Positions 52,301-63,066 of a stretch of DNA of 64,000 nucleotides are shown here, piece after piece (positions within the stretch are counted from its first letter, which is position 1; the number at the start of each line of letters is the position of its first letter). The stretch covers positions 23,064,001 to 23,128,000 of the forward strand of contig NC_046675.1 of the NCBI RefSeq assembly GCF_003369915.1, in the 5' to 3' direction. Below the pieces are notes generated by a model, which saw only the letters and a program-made list of their open reading frames with translations, made no database searches and was not told the DNA's origin. The position numbers and the translations under genes are program-made. The stretch is from Drosophila miranda (taxonomy: Eukaryota; Arthropoda; Insecta; Diptera; Drosophilidae).

Positions 52301-55300
52301 TTGGCCAAATGCATGTTTCCAAACTGAAACTGTAGAAGCTCTGACAATTAACTAATGTCTGTGGGTGGGTGTAGTACTTTGTAGGGTTCCCTGTTTACTT
52401 ATGACATTGCTTTCTGTTTTGGTTACGAGATTTGTTTGTACATACAAACCCAAAAGCGGACAAAATTATTGCAAATTTGAAGGTAGCTTGGGTGTAGTTG
52501 GGTCCATCATTGAGTAGTGCCACCGTGTGTTTTGTTCGATAGATAGCCGTACTTTCGGCTTTCTCATTTGTCTCCACAGTTTCTCCTTGTCTTCCTGCTA
52601 CTGTCAGTTGTTCTTTCATTCCCAGTAGTTTCGAGTGCAGAATGGCGTTGATTGAATATTTCGAAGAATGCCATTTCAGCCATCAGGGATTCTTTTGTGT
52701 TCTCACACGAGGATAATAGCCTTTTACAGTATACTGTTCCGATCCCAAGATTCTCGAGCGGCTTAAGCTTTTAAGCTATTTGTAATGCGCTACCAATCCT
52801 ACCTACCAAGAAACGAAAAAGTGAATATAAACATTGAATATGTACTATATATCTCACCCCGAGGTTTCCCTTTTCTTACTCATCGTTGGATTACCAATTT
52901 TATCCACCGTTAAGCACTATACATACATAATTCAAATTTGCTAGATCGTTAAAAAACTTCTGCATCTATGTAATACGATGATAATAATTCAATAATATAG
53001 CTAAATCGTTCGAGTATTGTTAAATCAAATTATTCCATTATGAAATAAATGTGAGCAACCGCTCTTTTCAGTTCAATAAACATGAACTCCCCTTTCGCTT
53101 GATGGAGAACTCCTTCATTCATCATTAATTCGCTCTCAACGACATCGTTTAATATTACACTGACATATCTGCCTGGCCTGTGATATTGTGCGTAAAGTTG
53201 GGCGATAAAGGAAAACCATTTTTACTGCCTGCCCACCTGTTCCCACCCCCAATTTCCGTAGTCAATCGTCCGACATTTCGGTTAGCATCGAACCATTATC
53301 AATCTCGAATCAGCATCATCATCTGAATCATCGACATAATGGTCGCTGCTGTCGTGGCACGTTTGTCGCTTTATGCCGTCGCGTTGTCTGCTTATGAGCA
53401 TTATATCTGCATTGTCACCTTGTTGGCCATTTAACATGAACGCCCGAGAGGACACTGGTCCCCTTATACACTCCGGCCCATTCCACCTGTCATCTCTCTT
53501 ATCATTCTGGGGACCCCATGCCGTATTCTCTGTGCCTTGCGCCGTGGATTTAGGGACATCGCTGTCACCGTTACTGTTACGGTCACACCTCTCTTCCATC
53601 CTATAACGTGTTGTTGGAGACAGAGTGAAAAAATTGGCGAAAAAACGTTGTCCTTTGTTTCATTTTTTTCAAAGATTCACTTTCCGTTAGTCAAGCGTCC
53701 GGGAGATTTGCCCCTCTGTGTGGGTTTCAATTAGTGGATTGGAGCGCACAGTGGGTTCAATGTTATCAGAAAAGAGCGATATATAGAGCTAAGGGAAGGG
53801 AATATTAGAAAATACTAGAAAAATTGGCCTAGTTTTGGGGGATATAGAAAATAGGTACAATTGTAGAGTAGAGACCTTTTTATAGTTTAAATAATGTTGA
53901 GCCGGAACAGTTTTAGATCTAATTAGCTTTAGCAATTTTTAAGAAATTGTAGCTATCTAATTTCCATGTAACTAATGCAACGTTCTCATATTTCCACAGC
54001 GATATCAAACATCAAATCTGCCTTAAAAAAAACGCTATGAAAATTCGAAAAAAAGGTTGAGAGACCCCAACATGCGCTTCACATTTATCCTAACGTGCTC
54101 ATTTGAGTGGAATCACTTAATGGTTTTATACGCTTATCATTATCATCCCAGTAACGGGCGGAGTCCGCCATCCGCTCTCCATCACTAACCAGTGGAGAAA
54201 GAGATTGTCGAGTCGAGGAGAGACCCGTCCCTCTGTGCTACGTGGCAGTTGATTCAATCAAAATTTGTGTGCGTGTGGCAAGCAGCTAGCGGACATTTTT
54301 ATCTAGCGGATGTTTGGCTCGCTCGCTGTCAGCGCTTAAACTGTTTGCGCCCAGTCATTGTTTTAATGCGTACATGGGCGATACACTCACAGATACACGC
54401 ACACAAAACAACGCGACTTCTGCGCTTAATGTTTCACTTTTCAGAGCGTGACAAAAGCAGAGGCAGAGGACGAGAGGCACAGGGCTAAAGGTCCCGGGTA
54501 CAGCCCACAAATAAGGAAGTAATATGTCGCCGCCATCGCCATCGCCTGGCTCTCTGTGCACGGCCATCAAATCCAGACGCAGACGACACTTCATTGGGTT
54601 CTCCCATGCCCAGGACTGGGTTGGTTGCGTTTGGTGTTTGCCCCCGACACTGGTAGTAGCTCCCGTGGCGCGTTGGTGAATGCTCTTTTTGTGCTTCGAC
54701 CCTGCGGCACAGCCATTCCTTTACCCTTCCAGCCATTGTGAATTGTTTGGGCTACATTCCCTGTAGTTGGTAGAGTAGGAAGCCATTGATCGACTGCTGC
54801 AATAATTTCAAGGTTTTATTTTGTTTAGGCATACAAACATAGGCTTGTATTCATTTCTGTTAAATAAATTAAACAATAATAATAATACATATGTCTGTCA
54901 GTTGTATCTTTAACTGGAAGGCACTCCTAAGCTAAACAAAAAGTTCCTGGGACCGTAATCATTGTAATAAATAATATATAACACAATAAAAATTGTTTTA
55001 AGTTTTATAATAATAATTGGATAAGATATTTTTATTAATTATTATTAAAAATTATCCATCATAATTATTTTTAATACAACTCAATAATAATGATTATTTG
55101 ATAATTTTTAGTTTTTTTTAAGATTATGCGAAGCTGAATAAAAATATAAAAAAAATATATGGAAAATAAAAATTAATTTTTTCAGGTGAAAGGTCTCCCT
55201 TGCTTAAACCCAATCAACCAATTAACTAATAGTCTCATAATACAGGATATTCAGTTATTCGATCGGTGGTTCCTTCCGTGAAATTTATCTCTATCCGGTT

Positions 55301-56282
55301 TTCCCTTTTTTTCATTAGTTTTTCTGCTGCGTTTCTTCTTTCCACTTCGCTTCACCTCCACATTCCACCCCCTGCTGCTTCTGCTGCTGTCAAAGGCATT
55401 GAACCGCATTTGTTTAAAAGATTGATGACCAACAATTGACTGTGCCACCTCGCCCGTCATACCCAATCCCATCCCATTCAGGTCCCTCTCCCATGTAAAG
55501 TCCGACTGTTCCTGATGATGTGCGCCCCATATTTATGGGCCACAAATCTTGACAGACTTTTGCAAGTCTTGCGGAGATCGAAGATGTGGAGAATCTGACA
55601 TCCATGACCTGTAAAAGTTGCCAAATAATTTCATTAATTTAATGTACAACAATGTGACTTGTCATTTGTCAACTTTCGGGTGTTTCCAGGCCCAGAACTT
55701 GTTTGAGGGCAAATCAGTTCATATTAGTTTTAATGCCGAAAGGACGGGACATAAAGAGGGTGTCTCTCGTGGCAGGGAGTGGGAGAACTCACTTAGTGCA
55801 TCCAAAACTTTGCCGCCGACAACATGTCATTGATTTTATGCCCAGGATCGGGGCAGGACAGGACAGGACATGGCACTTTTAAGAGGCTGTCCCTGGGATT
55901 GTGTCGCATGCAGGCAGGCAGCGATGCATCATCATGGTTGTCAGAAACATTTACTCGACATTTAGCTTATGCCACGTCCAGATGCGAGACGAAAAGGGCA
56001 CAGAAAGGAAGTAAGGATGGATGTAAGGAAAGTAGGTTGAGGATCTCAAGGCAACATCTTGAGGAAACAATGGTAAAAAAGATGACACCATAAAATGATG
56101 ATCAAATAAACCATTCCCCTGTATACGTCCCTCAAAAATTGCATCAATTTACAGCAAGGAAAAATTTATGAAAATCATAGATGCCCCATGCATCTATATA
56201 GCAGTTCTATTTCCAATTTGTTTTTATATATATGTATATTTTATTTCACAATTAATTAATCTTTACCGAAGCACAGCGGACT
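46343..56282. other. Ten-kilobase region without a convincing gene
   Basis: AT-rich non-coding sequence. Open frames are short and start mostly at TTG/CTG/GTG codons; none shows a domain, signal peptide or sensible splice partner. Present are a dispersed repeat (47998-48055), AT-rich tracts (54840-55160), and a short GGACA repeat (about 55853-55870). It may hold distal enhancers or an intron of a gene whose exons I cannot see. Confidence 0.45.
47998..48055 (+). repeat. Dispersed repeat, second location
   Basis: AAGTCTTTTCTGCGCCTCGC ... TTGTTGTTGGATGCTGGGGA aligns over about 55 bases with 11929-11974 in the Gyc88E intron with a few mismatches. Sequence further on (GGCGAAGAAATTTG and TTCGAACC near 48115-48140) also recalls 11790-11815, so the element may be larger and rearranged. 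Confidence 0.5.
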
Positions 56283-56711
56283 TTACGCAGAATCATAGAT
56301 ATATAAATTAAAGTTAAGGCCATGGTTACGCTTCGATTTGAATTTGATGGTAGCAAACGTGTAAGTCGGTCCACCCTCTATTAGTGAGGCCTCACCACCT
56401 ATTGTGGAGTTGTTGTTTTCTATCACAATGGCGCCGATAGTCTTGATATTTTTCTGCAACTAATGGATTAAGATTTTTGTCGAAAATGCTTTCAGCCATT
56501 TCTATCTTACGTCCTGTTTGAAAGTTACTCTTCTTTCTGTAATGCGAAAGAACTTGGAAGGCTCTGCCACATGCGTCGCGTAGAGTAATCGTGCATTTGG
56601 GCTTTGCTGGCCAAAGACCACGCTTTTACTGTGTACCAACAGGGGGCTGACGACGACAACAAGTGCCACGACAACTAAGGAGAGCCGGATAATAGTCTGC
56701 AGATCTATCAT
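56283..56711 (-). CDS. Small secreted MBF2-family protein
   Basis: Two exons, 56711-56511 and 56453-56283, joined across a 57-base intron (gtaaga donor, ttgcag acceptor, phase 0) to give 123 residues. Residues 1-29 are a hydrophobic signal peptide (LSLVVVALVVVVSPLL). The mature part ends in the family signature: EASLIEGGPTYTFATIKFKS followed by KRNHGLNFNLYIY, matching the G-GP-x-x-x-x-T-x-x-F-K-S-x-R-x-x-G pattern of insect MBF2 proteins. That name comes from a silkworm transcription co-activator, but the fly members are small secreted proteins of unknown function, often in haemolymph. The family call rests on the C-terminal motif by eye. No close gene partner; flanked by large non-coding stretches. 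Confidence 0.75.
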
Positions 56712-58026
56712 AGTTCTTCCAGAGTCTTTAATCAGTTCCGAATAACAACTGATTACTCCACAAGTTCGGAAACCGTGAAAACCTAAGCTAAGCGAATCAG
56801 AAAGGATTGATTGGATTCACCTAATGTATAGCACTATTTATTATTGTTCTGGCAGAATACTTTAAAGTCTGCTATGGGTCTATATCGCTTAAGAAATTAA
56901 CACATTGTCTCGAATATAATAATAATAATAATAATAATACAAAATATGGTAATGTGAAGAATCAAATGGATTTTCAACGCTAGCGCATTTAGGGATGGAC
57001 GACGCTATAAATAAGTACAAATGGCTATCGATGAGTAGTAAAATGGTAAAAATGAATTTCGATAAGTATTAAGTGTTAAAAAAGAAAATTGTAAATAATT
57101 AGTTAATTCATTACAAAGTGCAGTATCTCGGTATATATTTACCTGAAAGGAACCCTTAAAGTAGCACCTTACCTACCGATTGTACCATAGTTCCAAGATT
57201 ACAAGACACCCTCCAGTTTCCACTGTCCTTTTCCACTAAATTAAAGATATTAAGCCCTGCCTGGAAATCAACCCAAACGACTCCCCCAAATAAAAGAGTC
57301 CGGGACTACTTTATTACCAACCAGACATTTACATCCCACCAAGAACAGAAGACCTTAACTAACCTCCTTCCCCCCCACCGATACCATTGATAGGACGGCC
57401 ATTTGTGGTGCTTTTCATTAGCAGCAACACTTATTCTGCCACAGATACTACACGCGTCGCACTTTTGTTTGTATCTATAAAATGTCTTGGCCTTGCTCTT
57501 TTATTTCTTATTTCTCGCTGGCTTTGTGGGGAGTTATTAACCCTTAACCACACGTTACCATTTATTACCCAAATTGTCAGCCACACGGAGCCAGCCGGAA
57601 CCGGCGCGTTAAGCTGACAATGGCAGCATTTTTTTTCTCCCTTTTTGTTGGTTATTGTGTTTGGGATGTGTGCCCTCTGCCACAATTTGATTGTACTCGT
57701 ATTTGGCCGGGACGGCACGGGACTCGACTCTTTTTGTCTGCGGTTTATTGCTTTTAATTTGGTCTATGCCTCGGATCGTTTAGCAGCCCAAGTGCATTTT
57801 TGCAGTCGCCATTGGATGGATCTGTGGTGTGATAATTGCCAGCAAACGCCAAGGGGGTTTTTTTTTTGAGAGGAGAAAGTAGAATTTCCCTCTAGCTGGT
57901 TCCACTACAATGAACTAGTTCGCTTAGCTTGAGCTGCTAATATTTGACACTTTATATCTCTGGATTATTCCTTAACTAAATCTTTCACTCTAAATCCCCA
58001 AATATTTGCTAAAATTTAATTTACAC
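56712..58026. other. Intergenic region between MBF2-like and NUB1-like genes
   Basis: Divergent promoter space, AT-rich, with an (AAT)n tract at about 56914-56939. No coding sequence recognised. Confidence 0.45.
56914..56939. repeat. (AAT)n microsatellite
   Basis: About eight consecutive AAT units. Confidence 0.85.
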
Positions 58027-59820
58027 ATGTCTCAAATCGACAATACTTTAATCAAGGTGCGTGCCCGTCTCCGCGAGCGCGACATTAAGCTCTGGGAGGA
58101 GCCCTACTACTTCGAGGGTGTGGGCAGCATCGAGTCCGAGATGGAGCGCCTGTCCCAAGAGATGAGTACGGATCTGGGCATCAGTGTCTCGAACTGCCAG
58201 TGCGCCCTCTCTGAGATGCAGGATGGGGCCCTGCGTAAGCTGGCCGCAGCCAGAGAGTTCACTGAGACGGGTCTGGCCACATTCAATGTGCGGTGCGTGG
58301 AGGGCCGTGGCGGTACGTCCCAGAAGATGGAGATCAAGTGCTCGATGAATGGGCTGGGATCGGACCTGCAGGACACAGTGGCCCAGCGGCTGAAGGTGAG
58401 CGGTGGCAGCAATATCAAGATCATCTCGGCTGGGCGCATCATCTCAGGCCAGCAGTCGCTGTCCTCGCAGGGTCTGAAGAACAATCAACAGCTGATGGTT
58501 GTGGTGGGTCAGCGCGGAAATGAGGCTGCGGGTACGGCCTTGTACGACCGCATCCAAAAGATACGCAAAGATGTTTTGTTGATTGTGGAGTCCGATCGCC
58601 GTTTCCTGGAGATTGAGGACCAGGACGGTAATCCTGTCTTCCTGCCGCAAGCAGAGACCCATACACTGCTCACGGCCCTGAGCTTCAGCGAGAAGGCCAG
58701 GGCCGCCATGTCCCGGGAGGAGTACGACCTGGCATTGTTGCTTCTACTGGAGGGAGACGAATACTTCTCCCGGTGCAATACTGCAATACTAGAGGCGGTG
58801 GATAATTATGCTCTGATCAACCTAGACATAGTCTGGTGCTATTTGTGTCTGAAAAACATCACCCAGCTGCCGGATGCCCAACGACGTTTGGAAATTTGTG
58901 AGAAGAACTTTCGCCGCAACTACGGAGAAAACCTCGATCACTTCAAGGAACCGAACAGTTCGGAACGGGCTCTAATCATGCGCCTCCACTTGCTCCAGGG
59001 CGTGGTCTTATTCCATATGAATCGCCGCGACGCGGCCTACGAGCGACTGGAGATGGCGGGCGATGCTCTGGCCGATCTGAAGGTCAACCCCGATCTTCTC
59101 CAGCAGATGGGCGACATGGGATTCGACGTATCGGATGCCAGGGTGGCCCTGCGGGCCACCTCTGGCCACATAGATCGGGCTGTGGATTTCATTACTGAAC
59201 GCGAAAAGAATCTGAATGACGTACGAAAGAAAACGCTTCAGGTGCGCAAAGTCAATCATGAAATCAATCGTGAAGATTGGGTCTGTCCCAGGTCCGTCTG
59301 TCATCTTATGGACATGGGCTATGAGCAACAGCTGGTCGTGGAGGCTCTGAGGCGCACCAAAAACCATCTAGATCGCAGCATCGATCTTCTGCAGAATGAT
59401 GCAGATGAGCTACGTGCCAATCTGCCCGCGACCTTGCCGGCGGATGAAGCACTACTCACAACGCTTCAACAGCTTGGCTTTTCTTTGGACACTTCACGGG
59501 CTGCTCTTGAGACGAACAGCAATAACATGGAGGCGGCTGTACAGTTCCTGATGAGAAGTTTGACCACCGAAACGGAATTACTTAACATCATCGAAGCGAT
59601 GACGCGCCTGTTGGACTACCAGGGTCCATCGGGATCACGGTCTGCTTCGCCAACCCTGATCCAATCGATTCTCGACCAGGCCAAAGCCGAGATGGAGTCG
59701 TACAAGGCCTTCGAACGTTTCCACGATGATGTTATTGACAGCTCCATTGTGTATTTGGACTTGCCATTGATACAGGAGGAGCAAATACTGATCGAATACA
59801 GGAACCTATTGGAAAGTTAA
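58027..59820 (+). CDS. NUB1-like NEDD8/ubiquitin-family shuttle protein
   Basis: Orthologue of NEDD8 ultimate buster 1, which binds NEDD8 or FAT10 and delivers them to the proteasome. Intronless in the coding region, 597 residues (human 601-615). A ubiquitin-like domain sits at about 95-170 (VRCVEGRGG ... NNQQLMVVVGQ), then a helical region with TPR-like repeats, and three UBA domains at about 355-392 (MGDMGFDVSDARVALRAT), 420-458 (LMDMGYEQQLVVEALRRT) and 473-512 (LQQLGFSLDTSRAALET). The start is the first in-frame ATG (MSQIDNTLIKVRARLRERD). A poly(A) signal CAATAAA lies six bases after the stop (59826-59832). Confidence 0.92.
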   Translation: MSQIDNTLIKVRARLRERDIKLWEEPYYFEGVGSIESEMERLSQEMSTDLGISVSNCQCALSEMQDGALRKLAAAREFTETGLATFNVRCVEGRGGTSQKMEIKCSMNGLGSDLQDTVAQRLKVSGGSNIKIISAGRIISGQQSLSSQGLKNNQQLMVVVGQRGNEAAGTALYDRIQKIRKDVLLIVESDRRFLEIEDQDGNPVFLPQAETHTLLTALSFSEKARAAMSREEYDLALLLLLEGDEYFSRCNTAILEAVDNYALINLDIVWCYLCLKNITQLPDAQRRLEICEKNFRRNYGENLDHFKEPNSSERALIMRLHLLQGVVLFHMNRRDAAYERLEMAGDALADLKVNPDLLQQMGDMGFDVSDARVALRATSGHIDRAVDFITEREKNLNDVRKKTLQVRKVNHEINREDWVCPRSVCHLMDMGYEQQLVVEALRRTKNHLDRSIDLLQNDADELRANLPATLPADEALLTTLQQLGFSLDTSRAALETNSNNMEAAVQFLMRSLTTETELLNIIEAMTRLLDYQGPSGSRSASPTLIQSILDQAKAEMESYKAFERFHDDVIDSSIVYLDLPLIQEEQILIEYRNLLES

Positions 59821-60446
59821 TAAGCCAATAAAATATTAGATCTGTTCATTGTTTATCTGTACATATGTATATTATAATCATTGTTTTTCGGTTTCTTTTC
59901 TCAGGGGTTTCTCCCACTAAACATATGGAAAACGATTGTACAATAGTTTTAGGGGGCACATATGTACATAAGATATAATTCCTTAAGATATAATTTTGAT
60001 GTTTCGCCTTGTTTAAGGAGCCATTTGACACGGAACTAAAGATTATTTAGGTTTTAAACTAACTCAACTTTAATAGGATTCATAGGTTTGTCAAATATCC
60101 ATACACATTTATCGATGTTTCTTGCTGGCACTGATTTTCATTAAGAGCAGCTTCTTTTTACAGGTTTCTGTCCATCGAATGATACAGTCGAAGTTGGAAA
60201 ACTTCTCTTTTGGCCCTTTTTTCTGTCGTTATCCCTAATTTTATTTACTTACAAATTTTGATTGCTTTCATTATAACAAAAATGAGCTGTCTTTAAAACG
60301 TAGCAACGCACTTTGGCAAATATATATATCGATACCAAACTGTTACTGGGATTGTATTTATTTGTTATTCGTTTGTCTTCTTGACATGAAAGAGGTAATG
60401 ATTCGATTCCAGTCAAGGCTAAGGAGAATTAATTCAATGGATAATC
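59821..60446. other. Convergent 3' region of NUB1-like and PRC1-like genes
   Basis: AT-rich 3' sequence. A perfect TATCGATA (60327-60334) occurs here, downstream of both stop codons, so it does not mark a promoter of either gene. Confidence 0.5.
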
Positions 60447-62465
60447 TCATCGTGGAAGCTGCCACATGCGACTTTGGCGTGGCGATGGCAGTTTCAGTTT
60501 ACTGCCAAAGCGAGGCTTCTCCGGCTTATCATCGGCTGACGGCTTCGAATCTGTGTTGGAGTTGGCGGCTAACGCCATCGAATTGTGGTTTGTGAGGACT
60601 GGACGATTAGGTTCATTTTCATCGGCATCGCTGGGAGATCTTGTATCTGTTGATTTGGTGATTGGCTTCTTCTTCAAGGGTGTGACCTTTCCACCGCTCT
60701 TGGCCATATTGGGCGGGATTGATTGGATTGTTGATGCCTTTGGTGACGGGATTTTAGATATTGAGGAGATGTTTCTCAAAGCAAGTGGCGTGCGTGGGCC
60801 CTTTGTACCAGCAGTCGGCGGTGGCATCATCATTTTGTCACTTATGTTGTTGCCCGTCGTTGTGGTAGATCTTGTATCTGTTGATTTGGTGATTGGCTTC
60901 TTCTTCAAGCGTGTGACCTTTCCACCGCTCTTGGCCATATTGGGCGGGATTGATTGGATTGTTGGTGCCTTTGGTGACGGGATTTTAGATATTGAGGAGA
61001 TGTTTCTCAAAGCAAGTGGCGTGCGTGGGCCCTTTGTACCAGCAGTCGGCGGTGGCATCATCATTTTGTCACTTATGTTGTTGCCCGTCGTTGTGGTAGA
61101 CTGGGTGCCGACCTTTTTGAGTGCCGACCTTTGCTTGGTCTGGGGACAGCGCTCCCATTCGCTCCCGGCCATCAGCTCCAGTATGTTCTCGCCGTACACA
61201 AGAAACGGTCGATGCGATTGCATCTCATACTCCCTCACCAGTTCGATGATCTGATGCTCAATCTTGGGCAGCTTCGAGGTGATTGCCTTGCGTTCCTTTT
61301 GCTCCTTGAGTAGCTGGCCGCCCCGATTGTTCAAACGGTTTGGTTCATTGGCCTTTGCCACCAGGGCCTGCATGCGTGAAAAGAGTTCCGCACGGGTCCC
61401 GTACAGGTCGAAGATCACCTTGTTGCACTTGTAGAAGCTCTTCAGATCATCCAGCACCAGTTCGTGCAGCTCCAATACGTCTTCGTTGTAATCGTTGATG
61501 TAGAAATTGGCGAAACGCTTGCGCTCCAGCGGGCTCTTGAGCGTTAGATCCCAACACTCGCTTATCTCGACACGCAGCTGCTCGATGAACGTCTTGATGT
61601 TCTGACTGCGCAGCGCCTGGCAGCGCTGAAGCTCCAAGTGGAGGATGTCGAAGGTGCGCTGCGTATAGTCTGTGCAATCACGCACTCGTTGCATGGCGCT
61701 CCCGTCTGTCTCCTGGAGGCGATCCCACAGCACGTAGATCTTCCCGCGCATGTCATTGATTTTGGAGCGCAGTTCTTGGACCTGCTCGGCATAGGTGTTG
61801 CGCATCTGACGGAGCCGGTCTAGCGTCTCTGGGGATAGATCGTTGTGGTTCATATCGTTCAGCAGGCGTTCCTGTTCATCGGTCTCGGGCATCAGCTCGA
61901 GCATCTTCATGTCCTGCTTGATGGCCTGCCGCAGCTGTTGGAGCTCCTTCTGGCGTAGAATCCGCTGATTTCGCAGATTGTCGAGATGGTCGCGAAAGCC
62001 GTCGATGTCCTCGGGAAGGGGTAACTTGTCCGCCAACAGAGGCCGCGGCGAGGCGCCCAGCTCTTCGCAGAGCTCCCCTTGTTGGAGCAGCAGCTCTCCA
62101 ATCTCCGCCCGACGTTTCGAAAGCTTCTCGCGCAGATGTTCAATGCTCTTATCCAGCTTCAGCCGCCATATCATCAGAGGCATATCGTCGGGCCTCTGGC
62201 TATTGTCCACCGGCTCATGGAGTAGTTTGGCGAGGTCGCTGGCCTCGTCTCGGATTGCGGCTATCTCATCGAGAAGGTCTGCTTCTTTCTTCCGCGACTC
62301 TGTCAGCACATCCGTATAGAAATTGTCCGCATGCTCCTCGAGTTTGTGTAGAGTGTCTTCGCATTGCTTCGGCTCGAACATACGGGACCATATTGAATGG
62401 AGCTGCTCCACATGCTCGGCGGTCATCTCCAGGATCCGTTTATTAATGGAGGTTGGGTCAGTCAT
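60447..62465 (-). CDS. PRC1/Ase1/Feo-family microtubule bundling protein, intronless
   Basis: Cross-links antiparallel microtubules in the anaphase midzone; family members are PRC1, Ase1 and the fly Fascetto (Feo). 672 residues in one uninterrupted frame. The N-terminal half is rod-like coiled coil (about 60-330). The spectrin-type microtubule-binding domain follows, with its hallmarks ECWDLTLKSPLERKRFANFY (about 295-315) and EPNRLNNRGGQLLKEQKER near 380, very like PRC1. The C-terminal tail is basic, Ser/Pro-rich with TPLAL and IPSPK sites typical of Cdk targets, and contains a 77-residue block present twice in tandem (60637-61098). Lack of introns suggests a retroposed or intron-stripped paralogue; fly Feo itself is X-linked (recall), so this may be the autosomal sister gene. 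Translation start is the only upstream ATG, MTDPTSINKRILEMTAEHVE (20 residues). Confidence 0.9.
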   Translation of the reverse strand: MTDPTSINKRILEMTAEHVEQLHSIWSRMFEPKQCEDTLHKLEEHADNFYTDVLTESRKKEADLLDEIAAIRDEASDLAKLLHEPVDNSQRPDDMPLMIWRLKLDKSIEHLREKLSKRRAEIGELLLQQGELCEELGASPRPLLADKLPLPEDIDGFRDHLDNLRNQRILRQKELQQLRQAIKQDMKMLELMPETDEQERLLNDMNHNDLSPETLDRLRQMRNTYAEQVQELRSKINDMRGKIYVLWDRLQETDGSAMQRVRDCTDYTQRTFDILHLELQRCQALRSQNIKTFIEQLRVEISECWDLTLKSPLERKRFANFYINDYNEDVLELHELVLDDLKSFYKCNKVIFDLYGTRAELFSRMQALVAKANEPNRLNNRGGQLLKEQKERKAITSKLPKIEHQIIELVREYEMQSHRPFLVYGENILELMAGSEWERCPQTKQRSALKKVGTQSTTTTGNNISDKMMMPPPTAGTKGPRTPLALRNISSISKIPSPKAPTIQSIPPNMAKSGGKVTRLKKKPITKSTDTRSTTTTGNNISDKMMMPPPTAGTKGPRTPLALRNISSISKIPSPKASTIQSIPPNMAKSGGKVTPLKKKPITKSTDTRSPSDADENEPNRPVLTNHNSMALAANSNTDSKPSADDKPEKPRFGSKLKLPSPRQSRMWQLPR
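60637..61098. repeat. 231-base in-frame tandem duplication in PRC1-family gene
   Basis: Copy 1 at 60637-60867 and copy 2 at 60868-61098 have the same length and, by eye, differ at two bases (ggt/cgt near 60679, gat/ggt near 60733), each changing an amino acid. It encodes 77 residues of the basic tail. Such identity means a recent duplication or gene conversion. Confidence 0.9.
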
Positions 62466-62880
62466 GGGTGGTTAAAATACTTCGGGTATAATGCAACTCA
62501 GTTTCTCCAAAGTTTTCCAAAATTTAAGACGAGAAATGTGTTCACTCAAAGCCAAATGTCACCACACCAATTGAAAGTTTTTGAAAAGTGCTCTACGATC
62601 GTGCTATCGTATTGAATAAAAATTGATTCATAGGGCGACTATGACTATTTCCTATTTCTAGGAAAACCCGATGGGGCAAAATATATTTGTTCTATATTCA
62701 TTATAATCCTGGCAGTTGAAGTGAAAACATTGTGTGCGGAAAATTTGAATTTTTAACAAAAAACTCGGAGTTAAACAAAACTAATCATTTTTTTTCCACA
62801 AATTAATAATTCCGTTTTACTCCAAAATTTTTAAAAAGCCATTCGAACCATTGCCAGCTGAACAGCAGCTTTGCCCCAAA
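62466..62880. promoter_or_regulatory. Short divergent promoter of PRC1-like and novel gene
   Basis: 415 bases between the two divergent start codons, so both leaders and promoters lie here. GTGCTATCGTATTG near 62598 is a weak DRE-like site. The frame of the + strand gene is open back to 62785 without an ATG, so an upstream exon joined at a T-rich acceptor (62788-62820) is possible. Confidence 0.35.
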
Positions 62881-63066
62881 ATGAAGGAGTCCATCGAAGC
62901 ATTGCCAGCGGTAAAGCAGCTTTGCCCCAAAATGAAGGAGTCCATCGAATCATTGCCAGCGGTAAAGCAGCTTTGCCACAAAATGGAGGAGTCCATCGAA
63001 GCATTGCCAGCGGTACAGCAGCTTTGCCCCAAAATGGAAGAGTCCATTGAAGCATTGCCAGCTGTA
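62863..63066 (+). repeat. Four 51-base coding tandem repeats
   Basis: Units at 62863, 62914, 62965 and 63016, each encoding 17 residues of the form (K/Q)QLCPKM(K/E)ESIEALPAV, with partial units on both sides. Divergence between units is low (one to six bases). The period is a multiple of three and the frame stays open throughout. Confidence 0.92.

Noticed and set aside
60327-60334. DRE as promoter of the PRC1-like gene
   Set aside because: It lies downstream of the stop codons of both neighbouring genes, not near either start.
60466-61254. 262-codon + strand frame with internal repeats
   Set aside because: Antisense shadow of the PRC1-family tail, and its repeats are the same 231-base duplication.
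62863-63066. Possible CRISPR-like array
   Set aside because: The repeats are contiguous without spacers, in frame and protein coding, in a eukaryotic genome.
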